From: Sphingobacterium sp. xlx-96
GTDB taxonomy: Bacteria; Bacteroidota; Bacteroidia; Sphingobacteriales; Sphingobacteriaceae
NCBI RefSeq assembly: GCF_011007365.1
Contig: NZ_WFKM01000001.1
Location: forward strand, 248,001 to 312,000
Reading direction: 5' to 3'
DNA length: 64,000 bases
The notes under the pieces: model-generated
Told to the model about the DNA's origin: nothing
The model's input: the letters and a program-made list of their open reading frames with translations, nothing else
Database searches by the model: none
Part shown: positions 17,353-26,495 of the stretch, one piece after another
Layout: each line of letters starts with the position of its first letter
How positions within the stretch are numbered: position 1 is the first letter of the stretch
Program-made: the position numbers and the translations under genes

Positions 17353-17652
17353 ATGGCAAATTTTAACGAGTTGATTCAAAAAAATAAGTTGGTGCTTATC
17401 GATTTTTCTGCGGCCTGGTGTGGTCCTTGCCAGACGCTGGCTCCAATATTAAAAGAAGTAAAAGATCACTTTGGTGAGCAGTTGTCTATATTGAAGGTTG
17501 ACGTAGACCGAAATCAAGCTCTATCCAAGAACTTTGCTGTGCAAGGGGTTCCCACAATGATTTTATATAAAGATGGCATGCAGGTGTGGAGACAAAGTGG
17601 ATTGCTCACTAAATCACAATTGTTGGCTGTCATCGACCAGTACCGGAATTAG
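17353..17652 (+). CDS. Thioredoxin
   Basis: 99 residues, the normal length for a single thioredoxin domain. The active site WCGPC is at residues 22-26, the cis-proline loop is 'GVPTMILYKDG'. It reduces protein disulfides in the cytosol; there is no signal peptide. The stop overlaps by a few bases the stop of the convergent CNNM-like gene. Confidence 0.9.
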   Translation: MANFNELIQKNKLVLIDFSAAWCGPCQTLAPILKEVKDHFGEQLSILKVDVDRNQALSKNFAVQGVPTMILYKDGMQVWRQSGLLTKSQLLAVIDQYRN

Positions 17653-18971
17653 TCTATATTCGATATTTCGTTTTTGTTGTCGTGTATTTTGGATAAAGCG
17701 ATTTTATCTATACGGTTGCCATCCATATCTAACACTTCTAGACGATAGTCTTTATAGAATACAGTCTCTCCTTCGACAGGCATATGATCTAATAGTAAAA
17801 ATACAAGTCCGGCGAGGGTGGTGATGTTACCAAGCTCTTCTTCATCTTCTTCGGAGATTCCAATTTCGAATTTTTCAAAAAAGTCATCGAGTTGATAGCG
17901 GCCTTCAAGAATATACGTGCCATCTTCACGCTGTCTGAATAACTTAGATTTGCTGTTTGATGAATATTCATCAAAACCTCCTACCAAACCTGTCATAATA
18001 TCTTTTAACGTTATTATTCCTTGGGGGCTTCCGTATTCATCTATGACTACAGCTTGCAAAACGCTTCCGTATTTTAGAACTTCAAGAACGGAGTAGATGC
18101 TGCTATTTTCATTGACAAATGGGATCGGGTGCACCAGCTTCTCCAAGTCTATTTTGCCTTCATTTAAAATGGCTTTCAATAAGCTCTTAGCATGTACTAT
18201 CCCTTTGATCTGGTCAAAATTGCCATCACAAACTGGGTATTCGGTGTGCTCATTCTTAATGATGTATGCTTTGATATCTTCAATAGAGTCCTCCAGATCT
18301 AAATAAGCTATATCGCTACGGTGTACCATCATATTGATCGCTTTTTTGTCTCCTATGTTAAGAATACGGTCTACCATATCGTGTTCAAAATCTTCAATGA
18401 TACCGCTGTCCACGCCTTCGTCCACGAGCGCTTTGATCTCTTCTTCGGTAACGGTGTTTTTCGAAACTTTGATATTAAGTAGTTTTACGATAAAGTCGGT
18501 AGAGGCCGATAGCACCCACACAAAAGGCTTAACAATTTTACTCAGCGTATCCATTGGTATTGCTACCAGAGAAGCATATTTTTCCGGAATAGCCATGCCG
18601 ATGCGTTTGGGTACTAATTCACCAATTACCAAGGATAGATATGTGATGAGGATAACTACAAGAAGGACAGATAAAGATTGGCTATAAGGAGCTAGTACAG
18701 GAATGGTTTGTAACACGCCAGCTATATAGGTGGAGATGGACCCGCCGGAGAAAAAACCGGTTAATATGCCTATTAATGTAATACCAATCTGTACGGTAGA
18801 AAGGAATTGATTAGGGTGTTCTTTGAGTTTTAGAGCCCGTTTTGCACCGAGGTTATTGTTCGCTGTAGCTTGTAGTCGAGCTTTTCGGCTGGAGACGATA
18901 GCAATTTCGGATGCAGAAAAAATACCATTTAATAAAATGAGTAGAAGAATGATGATTATTTCAGTTATCAT
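17649..18971 (-). CDS. CNNM/CorC-like membrane protein (hemolysin C family)
   Basis: 440 residues. The N-terminal DUF21 (CNNM) membrane domain has about four hydrophobic segments ('IIIILLLILLNGIFSASEIAI' to 'IVKPFVWVLSASTDFIVKLL') and the typical 'SASEIAIVSSRKARL'. Two CBS domains follow (about 200-330), then a CorC_HlyC domain ('YILEGRYQLDDFFEKFEIGI'). Members are linked to magnesium or cobalt export; the hemolysin name is historic. Its stop overlaps that of thioredoxin. Confidence 0.85.
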   Translation of the reverse strand: MITEIIIILLLILLNGIFSASEIAIVSSRKARLQATANNNLGAKRALKLKEHPNQFLSTVQIGITLIGILTGFFSGGSISTYIAGVLQTIPVLAPYSQSLSVLLVVILITYLSLVIGELVPKRIGMAIPEKYASLVAIPMDTLSKIVKPFVWVLSASTDFIVKLLNIKVSKNTVTEEEIKALVDEGVDSGIIEDFEHDMVDRILNIGDKKAINMMVHRSDIAYLDLEDSIEDIKAYIIKNEHTEYPVCDGNFDQIKGIVHAKSLLKAILNEGKIDLEKLVHPIPFVNENSSIYSVLEVLKYGSVLQAVVIDEYGSPQGIITLKDIMTGLVGGFDEYSSNSKSKLFRQREDGTYILEGRYQLDDFFEKFEIGISEEDEEELGNITTLAGLVFLLLDHMPVEGETVFYKDYRLEVLDMDGNRIDKIALSKIHDNKNEISNID

Positions 18972-19157
18972 GTGGATATACAGGGTATATTTTACGAATA
19001 TAGTAAATCGGCAAAATAAAACGTAGAATATTCTGTTATATATTATCTTAAATTGTGCAAACGTTTGATTGAAAAAAAAGCTTTCTTTAATGTTTTGAAT
19101 TATGGATATTGCATTAATTTAAACTGTTTTTGAATAAAATAATTATAAATCTTATCT

Positions 19158-20267
19158 ATGTCAGTGTACGATTCCGAGGAAGTGGAGAGTGTAGCAAGTA
19201 ATTTTGAATTAAGTAGTAAGGTTGTTAGTATAGAGCGTTTTGGGTCTGGACATATAAATGATACTTTTAGACTTAAGATGGAAGATGAAAAAACTTCCTA
19301 TTTACTGCAGCGGATTAACCATCATATTTTCCCCAATGTAGAGGGGTTGATGCACAATATTGACTTAGTCACGACGCATCTTAAATCTGTTTTGAAAGGA
19401 GTGGTGACGGATGTTGATAAACATACCCTGACCATTATTCCTACGAAATCGGGAACAAAATATCTTAGAGATCCAAAGGGCGATTATTGGAGGGTTTTTA
19501 TCTTGTTGGAAGGAACCAAAAGTTATGATATCGTGGAGACCGCCCGCCAGGCTTTTTCGGGCGGATTGGCGTTTGGAAGATTTCAAAAGCAACTCTCCAC
19601 ATTGGATGCGACCAAATTAGTTGAAATACTACCTAATTTTCATAATATTGACTTTCGTCTATCCAATTTAAGAAAAGCGATAGTGGAAAATAAAGCAGGT
19701 CGTCTGAATGAAGTTAAGGATATATTGGATTATATCTTTGAACGGGAAGAGCGCATGCGACGTGTTATCGTGATGGGAAAAAATAACGAATTGCCATTGC
19801 GTATCACGCATAATGACACCAAATTTAACAATGTATTGTTGGATCAGGATGATAATGTGCAGTGTGTTATTGACTTGGATACGGTAATGCCGGGATATAT
19901 AGCCTATGATTTTGGGGATGCTATCCGCACTATTATAAATTCAGCCGCAGAGGATGAAAAGGATCTGAATAAAGTGGTCTTAAACGTACCTTTATTTCAG
20001 GCTTATACAGATGGATATTTTAGTGAGGCGAAGGACTTTTTGACAGAAAAGGAAATAGAGTCCTTGTGGTATGGCGTTTTGTTGTTGCCGTATATGCAGG
20101 CTGTCCGGTTTTTAACCGACTATATCGATGGTGATCTTTATTATAAGACCTATTATGCGGATCATAATTTGGTTAGGACAAATACGCAGTTGAAATTAGT
20201 GAAAGAATTGGAGGCTTATGAGGACGAGTTGAAAGAGATTTTAAGTCAGAGCCTGATCAATCAATAA
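19158..20267 (+). CDS. Aminoglycoside-phosphotransferase-fold kinase, N-acetylhexosamine kinase-like
   Basis: 369 residues. The nucleotide-binding start 'RFGSGHINDTF' with 'LLQRINHHIFPN', the catalytic loop 'THNDTKFNNVLLD' (Asp220) and the metal-binding 'VIDLDTVMPG' and 'YDFGDAIRT' are all complete. The whole resembles NahK, which phosphorylates N-acetylhexosamines at C1. I give the sugar substrate as an inference. The CBM9-like gene follows by 92 nt, which fits a sugar-related role. Confidence 0.75.
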   Translation: MSVYDSEEVESVASNFELSSKVVSIERFGSGHINDTFRLKMEDEKTSYLLQRINHHIFPNVEGLMHNIDLVTTHLKSVLKGVVTDVDKHTLTIIPTKSGTKYLRDPKGDYWRVFILLEGTKSYDIVETARQAFSGGLAFGRFQKQLSTLDATKLVEILPNFHNIDFRLSNLRKAIVENKAGRLNEVKDILDYIFEREERMRRVIVMGKNNELPLRITHNDTKFNNVLLDQDDNVQCVIDLDTVMPGYIAYDFGDAIRTIINSAAEDEKDLNKVVLNVPLFQAYTDGYFSEAKDFLTEKEIESLWYGVLLLPYMQAVRFLTDYIDGDLYYKTYYADHNLVRTNTQLKLVKELEAYEDELKEILSQSLINQ

Positions 20268-20293
20268 CAGACGAAAGCGATTAAATTGTCTTG

Positions 20294-20301
20294 TAATTTT
20301 G
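20294..20301 (+). promoter_or_regulatory. Possible promoter -7 element before the CBM9-like gene
   Basis: TAATTTTG matches TAnnTTTG, 58 nt before the ATG at 20360. No clear -33 element is seen. Confidence 0.35.
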
Positions 20302-20359
20302 CTGACATACGTTCGCGAATACAATGAATTTTAATTAAGTTTGGTTATAACTTAAAATT

Positions 20360-20986
20360 ATGAAGAAGCTCACTGTTGAAAAGATAACAGATATAGGTGA
20401 AGACTTTAAGAAATTGGAAGCTGCATTCGAAAAACTTACTTGGAATGCAATAGACCAGTGTCCTTGGGAGTCTGAGTTTCCGTATCGTCCGGAAGCTGAA
20501 TTTCAGATGGCACACGCTGAAAAATACATTTATATCCATTACAAGGTGAAAGAGGAGTTTGTGAAGGGACAGTATATCCGTCCGAATGAAAATGTATGGG
20601 AAGATAGTTGTGTGGAGTTTTTTCTTTCGTTGGATCAAAAACAGACCTATTACAACTTTGAATTTAATGTGTTGGCGACAGGATTGATTGGTTATGGTCC
20701 TGCTGAAAAATCGCAACGTAATCGATTGGATGATGTGGTGGTCGAGACTGTGGATGCCCGTGTTCAGGTAGTAAAGAAAGGGGGCGCAAAGGTGTGGGAA
20801 AACTACCTCGTGATCCCTAAAGATATCTTTGGAGAGATTCCTTACTCAGGAAAAACATATCATGCTAACTTCTATAAGTGTGGAGACGGGTTGCCTGATC
20901 CGCATTTTATGGCTTGGAATAATATCGCTAATGCTACCCCTAATTTTCATTTGCCTGAATTCTTTGGCGAGCTTTTTTTCGTTTAA
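20360..20986 (+). CDS. CBM9-like carbohydrate-binding family protein
   Basis: 208 residues, no signal peptide. 'EFQMAHAEKYIYIHYKVKE' then 'VWEDSCVEFFLSLDQKQTYYNFEFNVLATGLIGYG' and 'YHANFYKCGD..PHFMAWN' are the usual pattern of the CBM9-like proteins found in Bacteroidota. Related domains bind sugar ends of polysaccharides; in this short stand-alone form no enzyme activity is known. A perfect terminator shared with the convergent gene follows. Confidence 0.75.
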   Translation: MKKLTVEKITDIGEDFKKLEAAFEKLTWNAIDQCPWESEFPYRPEAEFQMAHAEKYIYIHYKVKEEFVKGQYIRPNENVWEDSCVEFFLSLDQKQTYYNFEFNVLATGLIGYGPAEKSQRNRLDDVVVETVDARVQVVKKGGAKVWENYLVIPKDIFGEIPYSGKTYHANFYKCGDGLPDPHFMAWNNIANATPNFHLPEFFGELFFV

Positions 20987-21022
20987 CGCGAACGCGGCTG
21001 GGAATAACTATTTTTATATAAA

Positions 21023-21064
21023 TAAACTAAATAAGGTGTCCAATGGGACACCTTATTTAGTTTA
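21023..21064. terminator. Perfect bidirectional terminator
   Basis: TAAACTAAATAAGGTGTCC pairs perfectly with its complement across the loop AATG. It lies between the CBM9-like gene (plus) and the serine hydrolase gene (minus) and covers the latter's stop codon. Confidence 0.9.
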
Positions 21065-21962
21065 TGGGTTTAAAGCTTTGAAAGGGATGTTTGGGTTCGA
21101 AATGATTCCAGATTATGTTAGAGAGTTTTCTTGTCAACTCCTCAGCTTCATTATCATCTGTCCACCTGGCATCTTTATTATTTTTTGTTAGTATACAGAA
21201 CACATAGTCCCCACTAGGTGCATTGACTAATACTACCTCACCCCGTGCCTGATCTACCGAACCCGTCTTTGCAATGGTACTGACCCAAGCTGGTAGTTGG
21301 GATAGTGATCTACCATTGTAAAACTGATTTTTGAGGTATCTGTACATTTTGTCCGAATGGCGGGCATCTATTACTTGTCCGTTTCGTATCAGCGTGAACA
21401 GTTTAGCCATTTCTCGAGGAGTGGTCTGTCCCCAACCATATTCTTCCCATATCTTTTCACGGCCCGGAGTTCTAGAGTTGACCTTTGTATGTGGCAAGCC
21501 GAGCTGGTCCATCAACGGGTTGATGGCTGTTCCGCCACCAGAAAGTTCTTGTAGCCAGATAGAGGTAACATTATCGCTATAGGTAAGCATGAGCGAAATC
21601 ATGGTAGAGAGATCGGTCTGTGCACTGTCTTTATAGAATTGCATGAGACCTGATCCTCCATAAGCTCTTTTGTCGGAATATTGAAACGCTTGATTTAACT
21701 TCAGTTCTCCTTGAGCAATCTTTTGAAATACGCCTACTAAAATCGGTACCTTAACAATGCTGGCGGTAGGGAAGACTGTGTCTGCATTTATAGAGACTAT
21801 TTTGTCCGTCCTCAGGTGCTGTACATAAATACCGACATCTCCTTGGAAGCCATTGATTTCCTTCTTTATTTTTTTTTCGAGCGTCCGATCGATTTTCTGG
21901 GCATAAACCGCGGTGCTGGCTAACCATAAAAGCGAAATTATACTGCTTAATTTTAACGCCAT
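21057..21962 (-). CDS. Class A beta-lactamase-like serine hydrolase, atypical omega loop
   Basis: 301 residues with a signal peptide. The three active-site boxes of class A enzymes are present: SIVK (Ser68, Lys71), SDN (129-131) and KTG (232-234). The omega loop, which in true class A enzymes carries ExxLN, reads 'SRTPGREKIWEEYGWGQTTPREMA' region without that motif, so the deacylating Glu may be lost or moved to Glu173/174. It may act on peptidoglycan or another ester rather than on beta-lactams. It heads downstream of a four-gene minus-strand group with the M1 peptidase. Confidence 0.75.
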   Translation of the reverse strand: MALKLSSIISLLWLASTAVYAQKIDRTLEKKIKKEINGFQGDVGIYVQHLRTDKIVSINADTVFPTASIVKVPILVGVFQKIAQGELKLNQAFQYSDKRAYGGSGLMQFYKDSAQTDLSTMISLMLTYSDNVTSIWLQELSGGGTAINPLMDQLGLPHTKVNSRTPGREKIWEEYGWGQTTPREMAKLFTLIRNGQVIDARHSDKMYRYLKNQFYNGRSLSQLPAWVSTIAKTGSVDQARGEVVLVNAPSGDYVFCILTKNNKDARWTDDNEAEELTRKLSNIIWNHFEPKHPFQSFKPIN

Positions 21963-21971
21963 ATCGAGTGC

Positions 21972-22661
21972 TTACTTATCCGATTTAAACTTTTTATAGG
22001 AGTCGAGAATGTACAATTTTAAATCCTCATTAGAGGCTTTTTTGGTGAAATCCAGTGTAGGTCTAAACCGCTCTCTAAAAAGCGCAATCTCATCTGGACT
22101 GAGCGGTATAGTGGTGGCTATTAGCTGTGTCGTGAACCTACGATCGATTTCCCTCTTCTCCTGTTCAGCGACCAACAGGTTGAGATTGCTACGCGCCTCT
22201 TTAGCTTTTTTGCCGAATAATCTGGACGGAGAAACACGTAGACCTCCACGCTGTTGACTTACATCTACGGCTTTACCTTCATTTTGTGCTTTAGCAATTT
22301 CAGCGGCTAATCTGCTGTCCGTCATTCGACTTACCACGACCTCGTCAATCAAAATTAAACTCTCATCCCGTGTCATGTATACCCGTCGGATATTGTCTTC
22401 GTAGTAGAATATGGTATCCTGTTTGTATCCCGGGTTCGAAAAGACAAGATAGTCGTTCAGTTGTCCCGAAATTTTAAAACTTCCATCTCTATCTGATTGC
22501 ACGATCTGCTGCGTTCTCAGGTTTTTTATGGTAGTATTCCAAAGCGGATTACTACTCACTAGTTCGTAGACGTATCCTTTTATCTCCTGGGCCTGTACGC
22601 TGGATAATTGTAGCCCAATTGTCAAGCATATTGCTATTAGTATTTTATTTATCGTTTTCAT
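21972..22661 (-). CDS. Carboxypeptidase-regulatory-domain secreted protein
   Basis: 229 residues from the ATG at 22661 (MKTINKILIAICLTIGLQLSSVQA), preferred over an ATG six codons upstream that overlaps the M1 gene. The signal peptide is followed by 'EIKGYVYELVSSNPLWNTTIKNLRT' and 'DRDGSFKISGQLNDYLVFSNPGY', a CarboxypepD_reg-like beta-sandwich typical of Bacteroidota. The second half is charged and helical ('KKAKEARSNLNLLVAEQEKREIDRRF'). No function is known. It lies 2 nt after the M1 stop, so it is co-translated with it. Confidence 0.65.
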   Translation of the reverse strand: MKTINKILIAICLTIGLQLSSVQAQEIKGYVYELVSSNPLWNTTIKNLRTQQIVQSDRDGSFKISGQLNDYLVFSNPGYKQDTIFYYEDNIRRVYMTRDESLILIDEVVVSRMTDSRLAAEIAKAQNEGKAVDVSQQRGGLRVSPSRLFGKKAKEARSNLNLLVAEQEKREIDRRFTTQLIATTIPLSPDEIALFRERFRPTLDFTKKASNEDLKLYILDSYKKFKSDK

Positions 22662-22663
22662 TT

Positions 22664-24619
22664 TTAATTTGCTGGCCATGTGTTGTTATCTGGATTGGTG
22701 TCCGGAAAAACGCTACGTGGATCTAATTTTACTTGGGTGAGTTTTTCTGTGCTTTGGAGTTTGAACGTCCATTTGTTATTTCGTTCCCAAATTTCAACAG
22801 GGAGCTTAACAGTGATTTTTTTGCCGCTTTCAGTTGTAGCCTCTAATTCTACAGGCATAGGGAGCTTGTCCAGATTTTCTACCGTGACGATAGCTCCTTT
22901 TGCTGGGTCAAGCTCGATATAATGTACGTCTGTAATAGCTTGGTCCATCTGCCAATTGTTTTGAAACAGGCCTCGCCAAAACCAATTTAGATTCTCCCCG
23001 GTTTCATTCTCAATAGTCCGAAAGAAATCATTTGGTGATGGGTGTTTATAAGCCCAGTGTTCGATGTATTTACGAAAAGCCTTATCAAAGCGGTCTTTTC
23101 CGATGATTTCGTTCCTTAATAAATGTAGAGCAAAAGCGGGTTTGTAATAAACAAGGTATCCTATATTACGCTCTTTCATTGTTTGTGGACTGTTTATCAC
23201 CGGTTCCAGTGCAGGGTTAAATAAAGCCAAAGATAGACTGTTTTTTTTGCCATACTTCATCGCATATTCTCCCTTATTAAAGACTTCTGTGGAGATGTCA
23301 TTAATGAAGGTGTTAAAGCCTTCATCCATCCAGCCATGTAGTCTTTCATTGCTGCCTACGATCATTGGAAACCAGTTGTGCCCAAATTCATGATCCGTCA
23401 CACCCCATAAGTTTCCTGCTTTGGCTTTATAGCCACAAAAAGAAAGTGCCGGGTACTCCATGCCGCCTACATTAGAAGCGACATTTACCGCGACAGGGTA
23501 GGGGTATTCAAACCATTTCTGCGAGTAATGTTCGATAGAGGCCTTTGTGTATTCTGTTGATCGTTCCCAAGCATTCCCGCCATTACTTTCTTTCGGGTAA
23601 GCGGACATCGCAAGGGCGGACTTTCCTGAAGGTAGTTTTATGCGGGCTGCATCAATAATAAAAGCAGGAGACGATGCCCAAGCGACGTCATGCGCATTTT
23701 TTAAATTATATTTCCATGTTAATTCCTTCTTGTTCGGACGGGAAGACTTTTGAGTAACTTCTCCTTCATTGCGTATCATCAGAGTACGGTCCGAAGTTTT
23801 TGCTGAATTATAACGCTGAAGTTGTTCTGTTGTCCAGACTTCTTCCGGATTTAATAGCTCGCCGCCTAATACAACGATATGGTTGGCCGGTGCGGTAATC
23901 TCTACATCGTAATCTCCAAACTCTAGATAAAATTCTCCGGGTCCCGTGTAGGGATGGGTATTCCATCCTAAAATATCATCGAATACGCATACACGAGGAT
24001 ACCATTGGGCTATTGCATAAATTTTTCCATTAGTGGTGGGTAGAATGCCGGTACGGTCAGCACCATATTCAGGGATAGAAAACTCAAAATCCATACTTAA
24101 CGTAATGGTTCCGCCTTTGGATTTTAGAGGCGCTGCCAAGTCTATACGCATCCGCGTATCGGATATGGTGTAGGAAGGCTTCTGATTCTGATCAGAAATC
24201 TTTATATTATTAATCTTATACCCACCCTCAAACTTGTTGTTTGAACTGCCGTAACGACTGTCAGTTAAAGGGATAGTGGCTTGTCCTCTCGACTCATTGC
24301 TAAAGAGGTTCTGGTCCAACTGAAGCCAAATAAAGTCTAGGTTCTCTGGACTATTGTTGGTATACTTGATCTGTACTGATCCTGAAATTCGATCCAATTG
24401 ATCGTTGAGCTTTGCTTTTATAACATAGCTAGCGGCATTTTGCCAGTAAGCAGACCCTGGTTTACCACTTGCAGAGCGGTATTCTGTACCGTTTGAAGTG
24501 TAGAAGTTAGGTCCGAAAGCTTCTGAATAATTGTATGCACTCTTTTGCTGTGCAAAGGAAGGGATCGTAAGTGATGCCAAACCTATGTAAAGTAAATATT
24601 TGAATGTTTTACGAATCAT
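22664..24619 (-). CDS. M1-family zinc metallopeptidase
   Basis: 651 residues with a signal peptide (to 'SFAQQ'). The substrate-binding GGMEYP is at 385-390 and the zinc site is HEFGH (His410, Glu411, His414) with Glu433 in 'WMDEGFN'. This is the gluzincin aminopeptidase layout; many Bacteroidota copies lack the C-terminal ERAP-like domain, as here. It acts in the periplasm on peptides. Its ATG shares a base with the stop of the upstream Spx-like gene (TAATG). Confidence 0.9.
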   Translation of the reverse strand: MIRKTFKYLLYIGLASLTIPSFAQQKSAYNYSEAFGPNFYTSNGTEYRSASGKPGSAYWQNAASYVIKAKLNDQLDRISGSVQIKYTNNSPENLDFIWLQLDQNLFSNESRGQATIPLTDSRYGSSNNKFEGGYKINNIKISDQNQKPSYTISDTRMRIDLAAPLKSKGGTITLSMDFEFSIPEYGADRTGILPTTNGKIYAIAQWYPRVCVFDDILGWNTHPYTGPGEFYLEFGDYDVEITAPANHIVVLGGELLNPEEVWTTEQLQRYNSAKTSDRTLMIRNEGEVTQKSSRPNKKELTWKYNLKNAHDVAWASSPAFIIDAARIKLPSGKSALAMSAYPKESNGGNAWERSTEYTKASIEHYSQKWFEYPYPVAVNVASNVGGMEYPALSFCGYKAKAGNLWGVTDHEFGHNWFPMIVGSNERLHGWMDEGFNTFINDISTEVFNKGEYAMKYGKKNSLSLALFNPALEPVINSPQTMKERNIGYLVYYKPAFALHLLRNEIIGKDRFDKAFRKYIEHWAYKHPSPNDFFRTIENETGENLNWFWRGLFQNNWQMDQAITDVHYIELDPAKGAIVTVENLDKLPMPVELEATTESGKKITVKLPVEIWERNNKWTFKLQSTEKLTQVKLDPRSVFPDTNPDNNTWPAN

Positions 24620-24969
24620 TATTTTGACAGTTTTTCTTGATATAAAGTTTCATCAAATCCCAGTATTATATCATTACTTAGCTCGATAATGGGTCTTTTA
24701 ATCATACTGTTGTTGCGTAGAAGTACCTGGTTTGCAGTATCAGCATCGATGACGTTGGCTTGTTCTTCAGGGCTTAGTTTTTTCCAGGTTGTCCCTTTTT
24801 TATTAACTAATTTTTCCCAATCGACACTTTTTTCCCAAGCTTCCAGTTTTTCAAGGGTAGCAGGTTCCTTTTTGTAATCGTGAAACGTGTAAGCAATTTG
24901 ATTTTCATTCATCCAATCCAGAGCCTTTTTTACTGTATTGCAATTTTTGATTCCGTATATGTCCAGCAT
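24619..24969 (-). CDS. Spx/ArsC-like thioredoxin-fold protein (YffB group)
   Basis: 116 residues, normal for the family. 'MLDIYGIKNCNTVKKALDWM' gives a thioredoxin fold start with one cysteine (Cys10), and 'DYKKEP' and 'IKRPIIELSNDIILGFDE' are the arsenate-reductase-like signatures. The single-cysteine type is more likely a glutathione- or redox-linked protein than an arsenate reductase. It is the first gene of the minus-strand group. Confidence 0.8.
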   Translation of the reverse strand: MLDIYGIKNCNTVKKALDWMNENQIAYTFHDYKKEPATLEKLEAWEKSVDWEKLVNKKGTTWKKLSPEEQANVIDADTANQVLLRNNSMIKRPIIELSNDIILGFDETLYQEKLSK

Positions 24970-25176
24970 GCCGTATTTTAATTGAGTTTATATTTGTTAA
25001 ACTTAGATAATTTTGATCTCATATGCAATAGAAATCTCTTCTGTAGCTGTGCTGTCAGGTGAGTCAAAGACAATTGATCGGGTTTTCTTAGTGTATTTTT
25101 TACACTACTATTTTCATTCTCATTTAAAACACTTAACTTTATCCAATCAAAGAAGTAAAACTAAAAGAAAAAAATC

Positions 25177-26256
25177 ATGAGCCTAAAAGATTATAAAGGT
25201 GTACTAACCGGGGACCAAGTTCAAGAGTTGTTTGAAATCGCTAAAGAGCACAAGTTTGCCCTTCCAGCTGTAAACATAATAGGTACAAACTCTATCAATG
25301 CAGTAATGGAGACTGCAAAGGCAGTGAATTCACCGGTGATCATTCAATTGTCAAATGGTGGTGCTCAGTTTTATGCTGGAAAGTCTTTAAATAATGACGG
25401 ACTGAAAGCTTGTATACTGGGAGCTGTCTCGGCTGCACAACATGTTCATTTGTTGGCAGAGCATTATGGTGTTGCTGTTATTTTGCATACAGACCATGCC
25501 GCCAAGAAATTGTTGCCTTGGATTGATGGTCTTTTGGATGCCGGCGAGAAGTTTTTTGCAGCAAACGGTAAGCCTTTGTTTTCTTCGCATATGTTAGATT
25601 TGTCAGAAGAGCCTATTGAAGAAAATATAGAAATTTCTAAACGCTATTTGGAGCGTATGAAGCCTCTAGGTATGACCATAGAAATCGAATTAGGAGTGAC
25701 AGGTGGAGAAGAAGATGGGGTAGATAACTCGGATGTGGATAGCTCCAAATTATATACACAGCCAGAAGAGGTAGCTTATGCTTATGAAGAGTTGTCAAAA
25801 GTTTCTGATAAATTTACAGTAGCGGCTGCTTTTGGTAATGTGCATGGTGTGTACAAACCAGGAAATGTAAAGTTACAACCTGTGATTTTACAGAATTCGC
25901 AAGACCATATTCGTGAAAAATATAGCCTGACAGCAGATAAGCCAGTTAATTTCGTATTCCACGGTGGATCAGGGTCATCTCCAGAGGAAATTGCGGAAGC
26001 AATTTCGTATGGTGCGATCAAGATGAATATCGATACGGATATGCAATGGGCATTCTGGGACGGTGTACGGGGTTACGAAGCAAAGAATCATGATTATCTA
26101 CAGGGACAAATTGGAAGTCCTGAGGGAACTGATTCGCCAAATAAAAAGTATTATGATCCACGTGTGTGGTTGCGTAAGGGCGAAGAGGCTTTTGTAACGA
26201 GATTGACTCAGGCTTTTGAAGAATTAAACGCAGTCAATGTAAATAGTAAATTGTAA
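25177..26256 (+). CDS. fbaA: Class II fructose-bisphosphate aldolase
   Basis: 359 residues, the usual length for the class IIA type. Zinc and substrate residues are visible in 'VILHTDHAAKK', 'IEIELGVTGGEEDGVDN' and 'FVFHGGSGSS', and 'GAIKMNIDTDMQWAFWDG' is typical. It splits fructose 1,6-bisphosphate into two triose phosphates in glycolysis and works in reverse in gluconeogenesis. A hairpin terminator follows, and the prophage begins soon after. Confidence 0.95.
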   Translation: MSLKDYKGVLTGDQVQELFEIAKEHKFALPAVNIIGTNSINAVMETAKAVNSPVIIQLSNGGAQFYAGKSLNNDGLKACILGAVSAAQHVHLLAEHYGVAVILHTDHAAKKLLPWIDGLLDAGEKFFAANGKPLFSSHMLDLSEEPIEENIEISKRYLERMKPLGMTIEIELGVTGGEEDGVDNSDVDSSKLYTQPEEVAYAYEELSKVSDKFTVAAAFGNVHGVYKPGNVKLQPVILQNSQDHIREKYSLTADKPVNFVFHGGSGSSPEEIAEAISYGAIKMNIDTDMQWAFWDGVRGYEAKNHDYLQGQIGSPEGTDSPNKKYYDPRVWLRKGEEAFVTRLTQAFEELNAVNVNSKL

Positions 26257-26280
26257 ATCCTTTGTTTATAAAATAGGCAA

Positions 26281-26311
26281 AAGGCTATCCTTCATTGGGG
26301 TAGCTTTTTTT
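26281..26311 (+). terminator. Terminator of the aldolase gene
   Basis: AAGGCTATCC and GGGGTAGCTT pair around TTCATT, followed by T's. The stem is almost the same as that of several terminators inside the prophage. Confidence 0.85.
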
Positions 26312-26363
26312 GGAAAAATGGTCTCCGATTAAAAAAAGAATCGTTAAAAAACAAGCTTTTTCA

Positions 26364-26408
26364 AAAAAAAGTCACTTAAATACAGTATATTGTTTTTAAG
26401 TGCTTTTT
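26364..26408. repeat. Long inverted repeat spanning the left attachment core
   Basis: CACTTAAA at about 26372-26380 pairs with TTTAAGTG at about 26395-26403, and the flanking A-run and GCTTTTTTG extend the stem. It surrounds the TACAGTATATT core, so it could be the inverted pair bound by the recombinase or a weak terminator. Confidence 0.4.
26381..26391 (+). other. Candidate attL core
   Basis: TACAGTATATT is identical to 60386-60396 at the other end of the prophage. It lies between the aldolase terminator and the integrase gene. The match is short, so the exact cross-over is uncertain. Confidence 0.45.
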
Positions 26409-26437
26409 TGATGTTTAAAATAACTTTTTTAAATAAA

Positions 26438-26458
26438 GTGTGTCAAAGTGTGACAAAG
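26438..26458 (+). repeat. Left integrase arm-type repeats
   Basis: Two tandem copies of GTGTGWCAAA (GTGTGTCAAA, GTGTGACAAA). The 15-bp stretch TGTGTCAAAGTGTGA is identical to one at 60245-60259 near the right end. They also lie in the promoter spacer of the integrase gene. Confidence 0.5.
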
Positions 26459-26463
26459 TTTTT

Positions 26464-26471
26464 ATATGTTT
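26464..26471 (+). promoter_or_regulatory. Promoter -7 element of the integrase gene
   Basis: TATGTTTG matches the host-type TAnnTTTG and lies 24 nt before the ATG at 26496, so the integrase is probably transcribed by host RNA polymerase. An ATG at 26466 inside this element is therefore unlikely to be the start. Confidence 0.55.
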
Positions 26472-26495
26472 GCAGTATCAAATAAGAACAACGTT

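Noticed and set aside
20345..20716. 123-residue minus-strand frame within the CBM9-like gene
   Set aside because: Rich in Phe, Ile and Cys without pattern; shadow of the real gene.
20829..21191. 120-residue plus-strand frame crossing the terminator at 21023-21064
   Set aside because: It runs through a perfect terminator and opposite to the serine hydrolase gene; chance frame.
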